From Topomyia yanbarensis (taxonomy: Eukaryota > Arthropoda > Insecta > Diptera > Culicidae), in assembly GCF_030247195.1 (NCBI RefSeq), contig NC_080672.1, forward strand, positions 392,415,037 to 392,479,036: a stretch of 64,000 nucleotides of DNA. The letters run 5' to 3'. Every line of letters begins with the position of its first letter. Positions within the stretch are counted from its first letter, which is position 1. Below are positions 51,570-63,534 of this stretch, piece by piece. The notes under the pieces were generated by a model that was given only the letters and a program-made list of their open reading frames with translations, did not search any database and was not told the DNA's origin. Both the position numbers and the translations under genes were made by a program.

Positions 51570-54200
51570 ATGAGTATTTCACGAAAAAAGTCGTCACCGT
51601 GGAACCTATTGGTCCTTGAACTAATGAAGAATGTCGTTTGTCACACCTTTGGAAAAGAGCACCATACAATGAAACCTATTTTGTATCACAGCATCGCATG
51701 CATACATTTTCCTCCCAATCTTAGCCCATAGGTGACCCTGAACTAGTGACTATAGTGAGCAAACATCCACCTTCTGCAGTCGGTTGAATCTTCACTTTTC
51801 GGATCATTATGCAAATCTATTCTGAATATTAAATTCACAGACAGCGAGACGCGACTCTTCACTCCATCATCGCTCGCAAGATAAATGGGAATTTACAAAG
51901 TGTTCGCTTAGTCTGAGACACTTCTCCGATACAAATGATTTGCCTATTTCTCAAGTGTGAATTTTATCTAAAATGCAAGGAGGAGCAGTTTGAACGATTG
52001 AAGGAATTTTCTTGCATATGTTAATAGTAGCGGCTGGTTTTTTACGTGTAAACTAAAAGTTCAGACTGACGAATCAAATTACATTTCGGGGGCTAGTATC
52101 GCGGTTTGCAGTAGGTAGCAATGGTTGGCTCAAAAGTTGGAGTGGAGGGTCTTCATCTAGCACACCGTCCGTCGAAGATTCCACCGTTTGGCAAAACGTT
52201 TAAAACCGCCTGTGGTCTCTGAAAACCATATCAGTCGTTTCTAGTCATCGAGGTTTTTTGAACATTTCTTGTCGTTTAGCCAACAAGCAAACATCGTCGA
52301 AAATGTACAAACAAATGGTGAGTGATGGTGATGCTAAAGGAAGTAGTCGTGTTGGAGTTCGATAGGTTTTAGATAAAGTGACGAAAGAAACATTAAATGT
52401 GATTGTGCACTGAACTTCGTAACGTAGTGCTTTGTTGAGATGGAATTCAAAGTGCTTCATCGTGTACAAATGCAAAATGGATGTTTCGCATCCAGTCGAA
52501 ATGTGTGGAATCTCATCAACATTGTGCTAAGATCCATTCCAATTGAAATCAGATACAGAGAAATATTGTGCTTTTTTAATCAGACGCGGCTGCCTAATCC
52601 ACATGATTTCCTCGTCGATTGTTGAAAAGTTAATGTGTACAAATGAATCGTCAGATCAAATATACTAAGTATAGCAAAATCGGATTTACGACTACCCAAG
52701 CCACCAAAAGCTATAAAACAGAAATCTAAAAGTTTGGACACTTCTATTTCCTTCTTTACATACTCTTTGGTGGTCAGGGCAGTTCAGTGGATTGCTGTCC
52801 ATGGGGAGAAAAACTAATTATCCTCATATCATTCCAATGTGCTTTCGGAATAGTGGCATGAAGTTGAATCCGGCAAAAATGATATTTTTGTTGTGATGTT
52901 GGAGACGAAAATTTTGCTTCGCTTTCCATAAGTACAGATTGCTTGCCTAATAACGTATTTCGATGCTAATTTCGACGTCAAAATCCAACGTTATATTTTT
53001 AGTACTCATAAGATAGTTGAATTTGAGAGGTACAATTTTTTTACAAGGCTCCCATTGTTTCACTTCTGTTATTTGTTCCAGTGGGTTAACTGTCCTTTAC
53101 TTGCTAATAGTGCTGTCGACGTATGTCTCCTTAGTGTAGACACAATCAATCTCAGTGTTAATAACATTTTCAGAAAAGACGCATATTGTTTGGCTGTGAT
53201 GATTTCTGGTGATGATTTCAAGAGGGTTACTATTGTGGCGGATATTAGATAACAATTTAAGAGGATCGCAATACTTAAATAGAACGAATCTGTGAATACA
53301 GTGAAGGCCCGATTTTGTAAGCGAGAAAAAGCTCGTGACTTAGATGGAAAGACAATTAGTTGGGTTTTTGCCGCGTTATTGGATATTTTACATTCTTCAG
53401 ATAGTCATTAAAAAAATTGAAAATATTCAAGCTTCATTACAGTCGATTACAAATAATTATCAAGCTGAGACAGAAATGTTAGTATCATCACAGAAAAGTG
53501 ATTTTTGCATCCTGCAGGTAGATTTGGAAGGTTTAGAATTGAAAATATTATAAAGGGTTGTAGCGACATTTATTAGATTCACAAGATACCTGTAAGGTAC
53601 GATGGGAAAGATAATTTTTAATTATCTTTATTATGTCAATTGAAAAATTGAAATCCCCACAATTTTGTAATTAATCCTTTAACACTGCCGAAAGCTTTTT
53701 CAGTGTCTCGAAGAGCAACTCTTGAATTGAATTGGGTCATTAAATGAAGAGTGAAATTCGTTTTTTATTACATATACGGATTGTGCTTATTTTTCTAAAT
53801 ATAGCAATAAATATGTTCAACACTTCAAACTTCAGAATAATTTATAATCGATTTTCTACGAAAATGTAAACACGTCTTCGTTTGACACTGTCGTTCATCC
53901 TTGACAGTGAATTTGGCCACATGGGTTAGCGTTTTTGATAGTTATCCCAATAAAAAATAGGAATCAAGGTAGTTCAATGGAAGGTGTGGTCGTAATAATT
54001 CAATTTTATAAAATAATTTGTTTTGTTATTTTGCGCACAAACTAGTGAAAAAACCGTTTGTATGTTTAATGTTAGCTGCATCGGAAAAATAAAAAAACTG
54101 GATATGGCTTAATGAGCCGGAATTTCAAAAACATTGAAGATCCATTCCATAATTGTTTTGAAGGAAATTAAACTCCTTCCGTTCTTATTCTTCAGCTGTG
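51570..54200. other. Gene-free stretch, no element recognised
   Basis: AT-rich DNA with scattered frames of 60-76 codons. The ones at 52245-52475 (-), 53055-53252 (+) and 53344-53553 (+) show no family resemblance and no supporting splice context. Confidence 0.4.
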
Positions 54201-54228
54201 GTCGAATTTGAAAAGCAGAAGCTAGGTA

Positions 54229-54720
54229 CCATTCAAAAATTACGTAACGTTTGGTGGGGGGAGACGGTACGACAAAATATGACATGTTTTGACATATGGG
54301 GGAAGGTGAGTAAGAAAAATGGCTTCTTAATGTTTTTTTCAAGTGGGATTTTCTGAGTTGAGTACGATTTTTCATTACTTCGGTTTTCTTTGCAATTTCA
54401 CCATGCAAAAATATACGCATGAAACGTTTCCAAATTTTGAATTAAAAATGACCGTTTGGTCAAGCAAACTTTTCGCAGGTTGCTACCAAAGCATTATCTT
54501 TTCAGACGTGGCCCATGAATGGTTAAATGGGTATTAACGACGCTTACATCTGTCAATGTCATTCTAATCAAGCACGGGACCTGCTTAGGGGCTATGCATA
54601 AATGGCGTAGCATTTTGGGGGGTAGGGAGGGTATGCCAAATTTGTGACGAAGTTTGACGAGGGGGAGGGTGTCAGAAGTTGTGCGACGTAGCATTAAGTT
54701 ACTTTTTTTGACGGGTATCA
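54229..54720. repeat. G-rich MITE fragments (two pieces)
   Basis: 54229-54310 (AAATTACGTAACGTTTGGTGGGGGG) is cited as AAATTACGTAACG and GGTGGGGGG; 54590-54720 has ATGGCGTAGCATTTTGGGG and CGAGGGGGAGGG. They resemble each other and the 56.92-57.08 kb stretch, which also shares GCTCGATTGAGATGACACTGAC-like words in inverse form. Confidence 0.5.
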
Positions 54721-54821
54721 AAACCCATTGATTAGAGAAAACAATTTAATGTTTCTCCATTCCCAAGACAAATAAATTTAAATTCACACAAATTACTTTC
54801 CATGCGGTTTTTCATGAGGTA

Positions 54822-56511
54822 GGGTAACCAACCAATTTTGGACCCCTAGAGGAAGTGAAATTACGTGAACGTCAAAAAATATTTGCTTGCCTATGTTTTT
54901 TAATGCAATAAATGCACGAGTCTGCTCCAAAACTACTGTTCTTGAAAGAAAACTGTGAATGGATGTTTTATACATTAACATAAACTCGAAAATGACATTT
55001 CTTCACAGCATGAATTTTTAACATTTCGGACCCTTCCACGCTAATTTGGACAGTGTTCCAAGCATATTTTGGACACACTGAATGTGACTGAATATATTTT
55101 GGAAACAGTGAAGTTTATTCTTCACTTTTATAACTTTACGCTTGTCCGGACATGCCGTAGACTCAGGTGATTCGCATTTCTAATGCCAAAAGACCCTGAC
55201 TCCTACGGTAGCAGACAAAAGGTTAAGTCGCCGGTGAGCTCTAAGCTTGCATATATGATCCTTCCACGCTTTTCTAAACTTTCTCCCTTCAACACCTTGC
55301 TCTCCCTTGAGTACTATGGCTCTAAATATTGAAAAATATACTTCACTTTCCAGTCCCTTGCTAATTAAATGCCGAAAAAACTGTTGACAAATTGACTCAA
55401 TAGGTCGTTAACAAAAATGGTTAACAAAAAAATGGTAAAAATAGAGCTAACAATAATATATTTCGTGTAACAATTCATCTGTAGCAGTATTATGGAGTAA
55501 CATCCTCAAGCGGATGATAAATCAAGGTTCAGATTTCGTCAGGAATCTTCTTGTACTAAATATTAATTTTTTTGTTTTCGAGGTGGTTTCTTGTTGTTCT
55601 TTCTAAGCTCAGTTTTTCTTTGTTTCTCTTCCATTACTTTCCTTTTTTCTTCAGTTTTCGGCTTGTTGTATTAAACTGCTCGGCAGAATGTTAAAACAGC
55701 AGGACTACGTCGCTTGAATCGTGATGTTCCTGTTCGTGTGAGTGTTTCAGGCGATTCTAGGAATTCAGTAAGCACACTCTTATTATCATTATTTAGCTGT
55801 GATATGTCTCTTAGATTTGTCAACACATAGCTCGTCGAATTCAACAAATTCGAACTACAAATGTTCTTCAACATGGATTTCAGAAGTCTCCTCTTTGGTC
55901 ATATTATGGTCTTCAATAAAATGTTCCTCAATCGTTTGATTTTCGACATCCATTGGTTTGAACATTTTTAAATAATTTGACCATAAAGAGCAGGCGACCT
56001 ACCGTTACGAAATTTTTCACTTTTTGATTATTCTAATTCGATAAACAAATAGCTGTCAAGATAGAAAGTCGAGGGGTGTCCAAAATAAGTTGATATCTAT
56101 TTTTAAGACATATTGTGGACACCATTTATTTAAGATTTTTTAGATAAATCATTACGAAGAAACCTTTTCAAACACGTAACATGCATAATACCAAATCGGA
56201 CAAACTAATTAAATCGATAAAAAATATTATAATTGTACATTTAAATCCAATTTGAAATTGTATCATTTCCACCGGTTCCTCTTGGCTATCGTTGAAACAT
56301 GAAACTTTTTCGGTGATATTTTTGAAAACTGTGGATTCTGTTTAATTTTAAACAATTAGAGATGAACTAATGATATTGAAACTTAATAGACAACCCAAGG
56401 AATGTAATTGCTGCATCAAACCAAACAAATTCAGAGAAACTTGGCAGTGTAGGAGGCAAATACATTAACAGGGTCCAAACTATGTAGGGGTCTAAAGTAG
56501 GTTGGTTACCC
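54822..56511 (-). mobile_element. pogo-like DNA transposon, 1.7 kb, decayed
   Basis: The ends GGGTAACCAACC (54822) and GGTTGGTTACCC (to 56511) are inverted and flanked by TA (54820-54821, 56512-56513). Similarity continues inward (TTTTGGACCCCTA against TAGGGGTCTAAAG). On the minus strand 55665-55564 encodes a Lys/Arg/Glu-rich tail (EEKRKVMEEKQRKTELRKN) ending in a stop. A frame at 55874-55671 precedes it. Such charged tails are common at the C terminus of pogo/Tigger transposases, which also use TA targets. The CENP-B-like and DDE domains are not recognisable, so the family call is tentative. Confidence 0.6.
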
Positions 56512-56921
56512 TAAATTTTACGATTCGTGGACTTACAAGCTAGCAAAAATACGAAAATATTCAGTATGCGGATTCAACTTGCTACATTAGTTAGCTAATG
56601 TTGCTAACTAGTAGACTTAGTTTGGTAGCTGAATTAAATTTTCTCTTCGAATTCAAGTTAATGAAATTTTGTAATTTTATAAACGTATGCTTCTTAGAAT
56701 CGTTTCCAGCTGCAGGATTGTGAACTGAGAGAACTTCTCTTAATTCAAATTCAAAAGAAAACTATCACAATATATGTGTCATGAAATGGGCTTATTTTGT
56801 ACGCAATTTGCTGTTAAATTGAAAAAGTTGATAAATGTCGTCAAACATTTTGAAAGGACATGTATTCAAAATAATTGAAAAACATATGTATTTTTTTGTC
56901 ATGCTCCCGCCACGTTGCGCA

Positions 56922-56939
56922 GGGGGGGGGGGGGGGGGG
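56922..56939 (+). repeat. Homopolymer of 18 G
   Basis: An uninterrupted run of 18 G lies inside a G-rich MITE fragment. Its length may be inaccurate in assembly. Confidence 0.9.
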
Positions 56940-57082
56940 TTGGTAAATACTTCGTTATTTACGAGCGGGAGGTTAGCATTTTGTGACCAAATGTTACGAG
57001 GGGGAGGGAGGGGTCAAAAATGGATTAAGTGCTTTTGACAAGTCTCGTGCTCGATTGAGATGACACTGACAGACAAAATGTA

Positions 57083-57505
57083 CACGCTCGTATAATATAA
57101 TTCAGCTAATAAAAACCGTAGTTACTCGGAGACTGAGTAGTGAAAATCAGAATAATCGTGGTGATTCCTGACCAATGTCTGATTATTGTTCGGGACATTG
57201 GACACATGCCAATGCGATTTTGTTTCTGCATGTTACTCATTTTACGGGATGTTCCACTTTTAACGAAATTAAGTAGGTATTTACTCATTTTTGAGTTAAT
57301 ACCTACTCAATTTCGTTAAAAGTGGAACAACTCATAGAATGAGTAACATGCAGGATGAAAAATTTTATTGACCTTAAAAATTTTGTCCAATGTTCCGTCC
57401 AATCATCAGATATTGGTCAGAAATCATCACGATTATTCTGATTTTCACTACTCAGTCTCCGAGTAACTACGGTTTTTATTCGCTGAGTTACATTATACGA
57501 GCGTG
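57083..57505. mobile_element. Near-perfect foldback MITE, 423 bp, TA-flanked
   Basis: The two halves are inverted copies almost to the centre (about 57288): CACGCTCGTATAAT faces ATTATACGAGCGTG, AACCGTAGTTACTCGGAGAC faces GTCTCCGAGTAACTACGGTT, and CGTTAAAAGTGGAAC faces GTTCCACTTTTAACG. TA flanks both ends (57081-57082, 57506-57507). The minus-strand frame inside is incidental. Confidence 0.88.
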
Positions 57506-57722
57506 TAAACAAACCGCTGAGATGGCAATTGAAAGTATTCGTTGAAGAACACCGCGCGCCTAGCTCACCTTTTCTCGATCTCAGGGTCGGCTACCGTTCT
57601 CGGGAGGACTCACTGTACTTACCACTTATAAACTTTAGTCAAAGCGAACCAATGTAAAACCATCCGACAAAGAAAAGGGCTCTCTTATAAGAATGAAAAT
57701 AAAAGGTATATAATTTTACAAT

Positions 57723-58285
57723 TTATTTAGCGGTTGAATTTCGGCGCCGAAAGAAACACGTTGGGGCCCGTCGACGATCCAGCATAGGGGAGACAGAAGG
57801 CGGAGGTAACGTATCTGAAGCTACTTCACGGCCAGTGGTCGCTATCTGTTCTACGTAACGGACGAAACGACTCCCAGTGGAGATTTTAGCGTCCTTTGTC
57901 GGCGTGGCAACGGCAAGTCCCACATAAAAGGATGTGCGCTTCCTTTTAGGTGGCCGTAGCATATGCCCAAACTTTTACCGTAGCAAGGTGCTCACGTGCA
58001 CTTCTGAGTGGAGCTGGTGGTTTGATGGTTCCACGATGTAGCAGCTTATCTTCGTATAACTTCAGAGCGATCCTGTAGGAAACCGATAGCGGTGGAGGGT
58101 GGTTCCGGGCCAGTATTACCGTTGGGTTGTTCTTATGCCGAAACCATTGGGCCATCGGCCCCCACCGTTGCACTTCTCCTACTCTGTACTGTCTTTTTCA
58201 CGAACTTTAGACTTTTTGATCTTAAGCGCTTTGTAACTCGATCCAGAAAAGAGGTTTCAGCATCTTTAATGGGTATGTAAACAAA
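57723..58285 (-). other. Unassigned GC-rich, coding-like stretch with frame breaks
   Basis: On the minus strand a GC-rich block yields three adjoining readable pieces. One is in-frame sequence near 58260-58130 (SFLDRVTKRLRSKSLKFVKK). The next is a frame at 58191-57946 containing YRIALKLYEDKLLHRG. The third is a frame at 57962-57723 (TGSRFVRYVEQIATTG) that ends in TAA with AATAAA immediately after. The frames overlap and shift, so it may be a decayed transposon gene or old host exon. I do not recognise a family. It is not a GC-rich simple repeat. Confidence 0.3.
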
Positions 58286-58919
58286 TACAACTGCCTATTT
58301 AATGTGAGGAAAATCCAGAACAGAGCCTAGAGACCACATTGCCAGGGGGACGCTGTCTAGCAAGTATTTCGTACCCAGCTGGACCGGATCTGATTATCAC
58401 GGTTAAACAGCAATAAATAAGGCCTTGTACAAATATGTCAACGACTAGTACACGAAACATGCGAAACCGCTTACCCTATATTCTGATTTTGGGGTGAAGT
58501 AACCAAAAAAGTGCTGGACCGAGGCGAGATGTTATGCACGCGCAAAATTTATGTGATTTGACAACCACAGCCTACCCCTGCACATCGCATGCTAAAATAG
58601 TAACTGAGCTACGCGGTATGTACGCGAATGAGATCCCCGGGCCTCAGTTGTGTTCATAAATGACACTGGAGACAACGTCACTACCGAGCAATATCTAAGG
58701 CTCTTTGCTTCCAAATGTTGTTCCTCAAGATTTGTAATATCTTTGGTTTAAACAAGATGGGTAATAAACCATACGGGCATTGCAGTAATCGATTTATTGA
58801 ATACGTTGTTCGATAGACGAATTCTATCGAAAAACGGTAATGCCGGTGGGCTGCCTCGTTCTTGCGATTTGACATCTTTGGAACTGTTTTCTGCTGTACG
58901 TTAAATCCATTATCTACAC

Positions 58920-59144
58920 CAATGCTTTTCAACAGGGGGCTAATTCACCCCCAGGGGTACATCAGATTATGAAATTTCCGAGTAAATTTAAACTTTTCCA
59001 AATATTTCCATCGAATTTTTCACTCTTTAATATAGAGACCATAATTTGATGGAAATATTAGGATTATAAGTCGAAATTTACCCGGAATAATTCATAATCT
59101 GACGTAACCCTGGGGGTGAATTCACCCCCGGTTGAAAAACACTG
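58920..59144. mobile_element. hAT-type MITE, 225 bp
   Basis: The ends CAATGCTTTTCAAC and GTTGAAAAACACTG are inverted over about 70 bp, including GGGGTGAATTCACCCCC-like cores. The flanks ATCTACAC (58912-58919) and GTCTACAC (59145-59152) match at 7 of 8 positions, an old 8-bp duplication. CAGTGTTTTTCAACC-type termini are common in hAT families. Confidence 0.78.
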
Positions 59145-59149
59145 GTCTA

Positions 59150-61033
59150 CACCGACAATCAGCAAACAACTGATGAGCTCAAGGATGCAACATGCCTACC
59201 TTTTCTGAGGCTGTAATTTTTCTGCCTACATTCTCCTTTATCATACGACACTGCTGTCGTTCGCTAGTGCAGGACGCCCAGCGCTGTACGGCAGCCCGTA
59301 AGCAAAGCAGTAACATGACAAAAAGTACCCACCAGACGCGAGCGGTACAGCCTTTACACTTTTAAATATTTGTAATCTATTTAATATGTTTAATCACAAA
59401 CAACGACAATGAATGCGGTTCATTTACGCCACGACCGGCATCAACGCTTTCTACCTTTGACTATGTAGAGAAAAGTGTACAAAGCGAGAGAACAAACTTT
59501 ACTACGCCACACTCTCACCGAGCATTCGGAGCACAGCAGCAAAACAAAAATGTATTTACTGCTGTATGGAAAAGTATACTCGGTTTGGTTACCGTTCTGG
59601 CAAGAACAGTAGTGATGCGTCGCTATAGCGGGCTGTACGGCTTGTCCAAATGTAAATGTACTGGAAAAAACGTCGTTTACCGGTACCGTTCGCATCCCTG
59701 GATGTGCTAGAGGTCAACATTGAGCGCGTTATTCACAAAATTTCTCCGGTCGTTCTCAAAAAGATTACCAAAATTAGACCAAAAAAATGGGTTTCGCAAA
59801 ACGTATTCGCGGTTGACATTTGACTAGAATTATACACTTAGTTGAGGTCTGCAATTGCCCGCACGGCCGAGTAACCAGTAAATGTTTATACTGATATCTC
59901 AGTTGTTTGCTGATTTTCAGCGAATTATTTCCCAAATGTCAGCAAACAATTGTAGCTTTTAATGAGATCTCAGCGAAATATGATCTTGTCGAGTGCTCGG
60001 CTGTTCAAATGTCGGCAAAAGTCGCAAAAAATGCTGCGATTCGGCAGAAATAAATTTGCAACAAAGTTTTCTCAGTTGAACCTTGAAGTTTGCGCAAAAT
60101 ATAAAAAAAAACGGTCATAAATTCTGTAAAACGATTTATTCTATAATCGAATAAGTTTTTAAATGATATACTACTTTTCAGAACATTGAAATGCCAAAAA
60201 TCAAACAAAGTAATAGTACAAACACACTTTAAACATTTTGCTTGAAAGTATTCGGACTGGTTCTTGTATTTATTGAACAAAGCATTCATTTAGCTGTTTT
60301 TATATACAAACCATTACTTTTTGTTCAACTGTCATTTCGTAATCATAAAAATGCCCAGAAAAAATCACGATTTCGACGATTGAGTCCGACTCCCGTTGAA
60401 TATTGTCGTAGTTATTAAGGTTGGACAGAGAAAGGGTAGAATTCGCAAACGAAAAAAGCAGTTTTTATCCACACAGTATGTCAGTTCTTCATAAAAATCA
60501 ATCAGCAGTACTGTAACAACATTCTACATACGCTGATAGATTTTTATGAAGATCTGACATACGGTGTGGAAAAACTGCTTTTTTTGTTTGCGAATTTTGC
60601 GCATTCTCTGTCCAACCTTAATGCCGTTTTTGCTTGACCCCGAAACTGATTTAACCCCAAGTTGACGTTTGAAGCTGAATCCGAATAAAGGCGAAAAGTG
60701 CAAAGACGGATTTGCTAAAACGACAAATCTTGATAAATATATGATTAGGGCGTATATGACAATTCGCTATGCTGTTAGCCGAACACAGTTCACAGCAGTT
60801 AAAGAAAGAGAAACGTTTGGACGTTTTTGGAAATTGTCAAAAAACGAATAAGCGCATTTCAAAATTTCATTTATTAGAACTCCATTTAGGTTATGGACAT
60901 GTTTTACTGTTTTGCGATTAACTTTCGAGTTGTGTTCCATATTGCACGAAACTGACGAGGACGACTTTACTGGCCTACATTACTCGTTATTTATCAAATA
61001 ATTTTTGTATTTTTTCTTCAACACCCACCATAG
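59150..61033. other. Gene-free stretch upstream of the cuticular exon
   Basis: It contains the inverted-repeat MITE at 60414-60622 and otherwise AT-rich DNA. At 59640-59700 there is a possible solitary hAT-like end (inverse CAGGGATGCGAACGG). The first coding exon of the cuticular gene should lie upstream, perhaps here, but I could not identify a start codon with a good donor. Confidence 0.45.
60414..60622. mobile_element. MITE with about 90-bp inverted arms (ATTAAGGTTGGACAG)
   Basis: The left ATTAAGGTTGGACAGAGAA and right inverse carry on through TTCGCAAAC, AAAAGCAGTTTTT and CTTCATAAAAATC to a short loop. It is about 209 bp. The target duplication cannot be separated from the palindromic ends. 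Confidence 0.8.
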
Positions 61034-61438
61034 CTCATCGCACTGCTGGTGGCGGCAACCACAGTCTCAGCAGCTCCTACGCCTACTGCAGATGCCGACG
61101 CATCCGTGCTCAATCAAGAACTGATTATCAATGGAGATGGCAGCTACGCGTTCAGCTACGAAACTAGCAACGGAATCCAGGGCAACCAGCGAAGTAGTGA
61201 CGGCATTAATGCAGTAGGTGAATACTCCTACACCGATTCGGACGGGGTAGAATACCGGGTGAGTTATGTAGCCGATGAGCATGGTTTCCAGCCGAAGGGT
61301 GATCACCTGCCAGTGGAACCACCGGCACCGGAATACGTGATCAAGATGCTGGAAGATCTGCGCGCCACCAACGATAAGGAGTTCGATTTGGACGCCCTGG
61401 ATGCGGCCATTGCGAGGCTCAAAGCTACGCATGTTTGA
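61034..61438 (+). CDS. RR-1 cuticular protein (CPR family), last exon
   Basis: The exon starts after an intron end (CACCCACCATAG, 61033) and encodes 134 residues to the TGA at 61436-61438. Residues 1-14 (LIALLVAATTVSAA) are the hydrophobic core and cleavage region of a signal peptide whose Met-containing start must be in an upstream exon, as is usual in this family. Residues 37-93 form a Rebers-Riddiford chitin-binding domain, RR-1 type: GSYAFSYETSNGI, then GEYSYTDSDGVEYRVSYVADEHGFQPKGDHLP. The protein would be secreted by epidermal cells and bind chitin in soft cuticle. A short C-terminal helix-like region follows. The frame is intact. Class is certain; the ortholog is not determined. The 5' exon was not found. 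Confidence 0.92.
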   Translation, partial: LIALLVAATTVSAAPTPTADADASVLNQELIINGDGSYAFSYETSNGIQGNQRSSDGINAVGEYSYTDSDGVEYRVSYVADEHGFQPKGDHLPVEPPAPEYVIKMLEDLRATNDKEFDLDALDAAIARLKATHV

Positions 61439-61525
61439 GTACCCGCGCGGTACGATGAGCGTTGATAGGTTCTAAGTTTATAGAATGTTGTACATATTTC
61501 ACAAAGGGCTAAGTTGGTTAGTGCA

Positions 61526-61531
61526 ATTAAA
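61526..61531 (+). terminator. Candidate ATTAAA polyadenylation signal of the cuticular gene
   Basis: ATTAAA lies 88 nt after the stop; a second, at 61541, and an AATAAA near 61683 are alternatives. Confidence 0.4.
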
Positions 61532-61764
61532 CATACAAGAATTAAATTTTTCCCATACTTGATCACGAAGAAAGCCCCGTTCGGTCGTACCATACCAGAT
61601 TGGACTCTTTAAAAGTGAGATAAAAGTGCACGTTTAAGTCTAATCATCTGGAAGTGTTCATTGGATCTGTTTGTTATCACTCAATAAACAAGTGCACCAA
61701 AGGCCATATGATTGGAAGTGAATGTGCACTTTCATCACACTTTGAACGACGAAAATGAATGTTT

Positions 61765-63530
61765 CTATTTCATCAGATGGTTACCAACGTCAACAACTTG
61801 AGATATAATGCAGAATGCTAGGGTACTGCGTACAAAAACGGATGACCTGTTCGTCGCTGTTCCGGATGGTGAGCATAATGTTATTGTTCTTACTGAGACG
61901 TGGCTGAACGATGAAAGCAATTCGCTTAAACTGTTTGGTCGAATGTATATGGTTAATCGCAACTCTCGTGACACAAGCAGTGCTGGAACAAAAGAGATGG
62001 GGGTGTACTCAACGATGTGTCCAATCGATTGTAGTCCGAACCAAAAACCGATATTCTCTGCAATCTCGAACAACTTTGGGTAATCATAGGTATACATGAT
62101 ACTAGAATATCTGTGGGTGTTGGCTATCTTCTTCCCGATTTTGCCGATGACGTGTTATTCAGAAGCACATTGACTCCCAGGCAGTTCATTCACTATTAGG
62201 AGACTATAATCAACCTGGTCTTGTTTGAAGAGATACTCATTTAGGGTATGCTGCTGTCCATGCCCCTCCTAAATCGACCTTCTCGAGGTCCAATATTGCG
62301 TTATTGGACGGGATGTCTTTGTTAAACATGCAACAAATGTCAACGGCTACGAACCATCGCAATCGAACACTGAATCTTCTGTTTGTTAACGAGGAAGCTT
62401 CCTTAATCTGTACTGTTTCGGAAGCACACGAGTCATTAGTTGTTATTGATTCACATCATTCCCTGCTACTAGTTTCGCAGGCATGGTCACGGATTTGACT
62501 GAAAACAGAGAGTATAAGCCGACTTCACTGGGTTTCTTAACTCACTGCAGACAATTGACTGGATGTCCTTGCTAAATCATGCAACTGATATTGACTTTGC
62601 AGTAGAAAGATTTTCGCTTCTCCTAAAACAGAATTTCAGTGGAAATGTTCCTGCACATCGTTCACAACCAAAACCACTCTGGTCAAACCGATGACTACGA
62701 GTACTAAAACGCTCAAAGGAAGCTGCTCTCCGACATTATACTAATCAACGCAACCCATGACAAAACAGGAGTTCTAACACGCCTGTAACAACCATAAATC
62801 GTACAACCACTTCCTTTGCTCTAGGCACGTTCCTTGCGATTTCATGAAGCTAGGAAGTATTCGTTTTCCAGAAGAAGACGCTTTTGTTGCCATAAAAAGT
62901 TGAAGACTTCAGTGTCAGTTGATCCATATGGGATTCCAGCCATTATTATACGTTGATGATATTATGATACGCGAGTGCATTGTGTGTCATCTTTAACCAA
63001 CCGCTATCGCATGTGAAATTCCCTGTGCATTGGAAAAAGTCTGTCACGTTTCCCGTTTCCAATAAAAGAGATAAATAAAATATTGCAAATTGTAGAGGCA
63101 TAACTTCTCTTGGTGCTGGATCTAAACTGCTCAAGATCTTAGTAGGAAATTTAGCTCCGTTCATTTCGCATTTCATTCAAAACATAGAAAATGGTGCGCA
63201 GGTGAGGTCCGTATATACTGTTGTGAAAGCGGTTTTTGATTGTATTCATCATTCTCTGTTGTTGGCAAAAATTGAGCGGCTCGGAGCATCGCCTTATTTC
63301 ATCGAATGGTTTGAATCGTACCTCAGAAACGCGGTTCATTTTCTGTGAAATTGGGAAACAATGAGTCATATACTTTCACCAATTTTTCGGGTGTGCTGCA
63401 AGGGAGCAATCTTGGACCTTTGTTGTTCACCTTGTTCTTCAATAACGTTTGCTTTTTTATTCCGGCTAGATGCAAACTTGTCTACGCTGACGACCTCAAA
63501 CTGTTTCTCATTATACAATAGACTGTATTG
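61765..63530 (+). mobile_element. jockey-like LINE, degenerate, with endonuclease and RT parts
   Basis: The + strand holds the start of an AP-like endonuclease: VPDGEHNVIVLTETWLND near 61860, with the conserved LTETWL. A later piece of that domain is NHRNRTLNLLFVNEEASLI near 62356. RT pieces follow in changing frames: LGAGSKLLKILVGNLAPF near 63112, VYTVVKAVFDCIHHSLLLAK near 63210, [19 protein letters not shown] near 63385 and the catalytic CKLVYADDLKLFL near 63472. Order and motifs match the 18.2-19.7 kb copy, here retaining the endonuclease end. Many stops and deletions show that it is dead. Confidence 0.82.
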
Positions 63531-63534
63531 AGCT

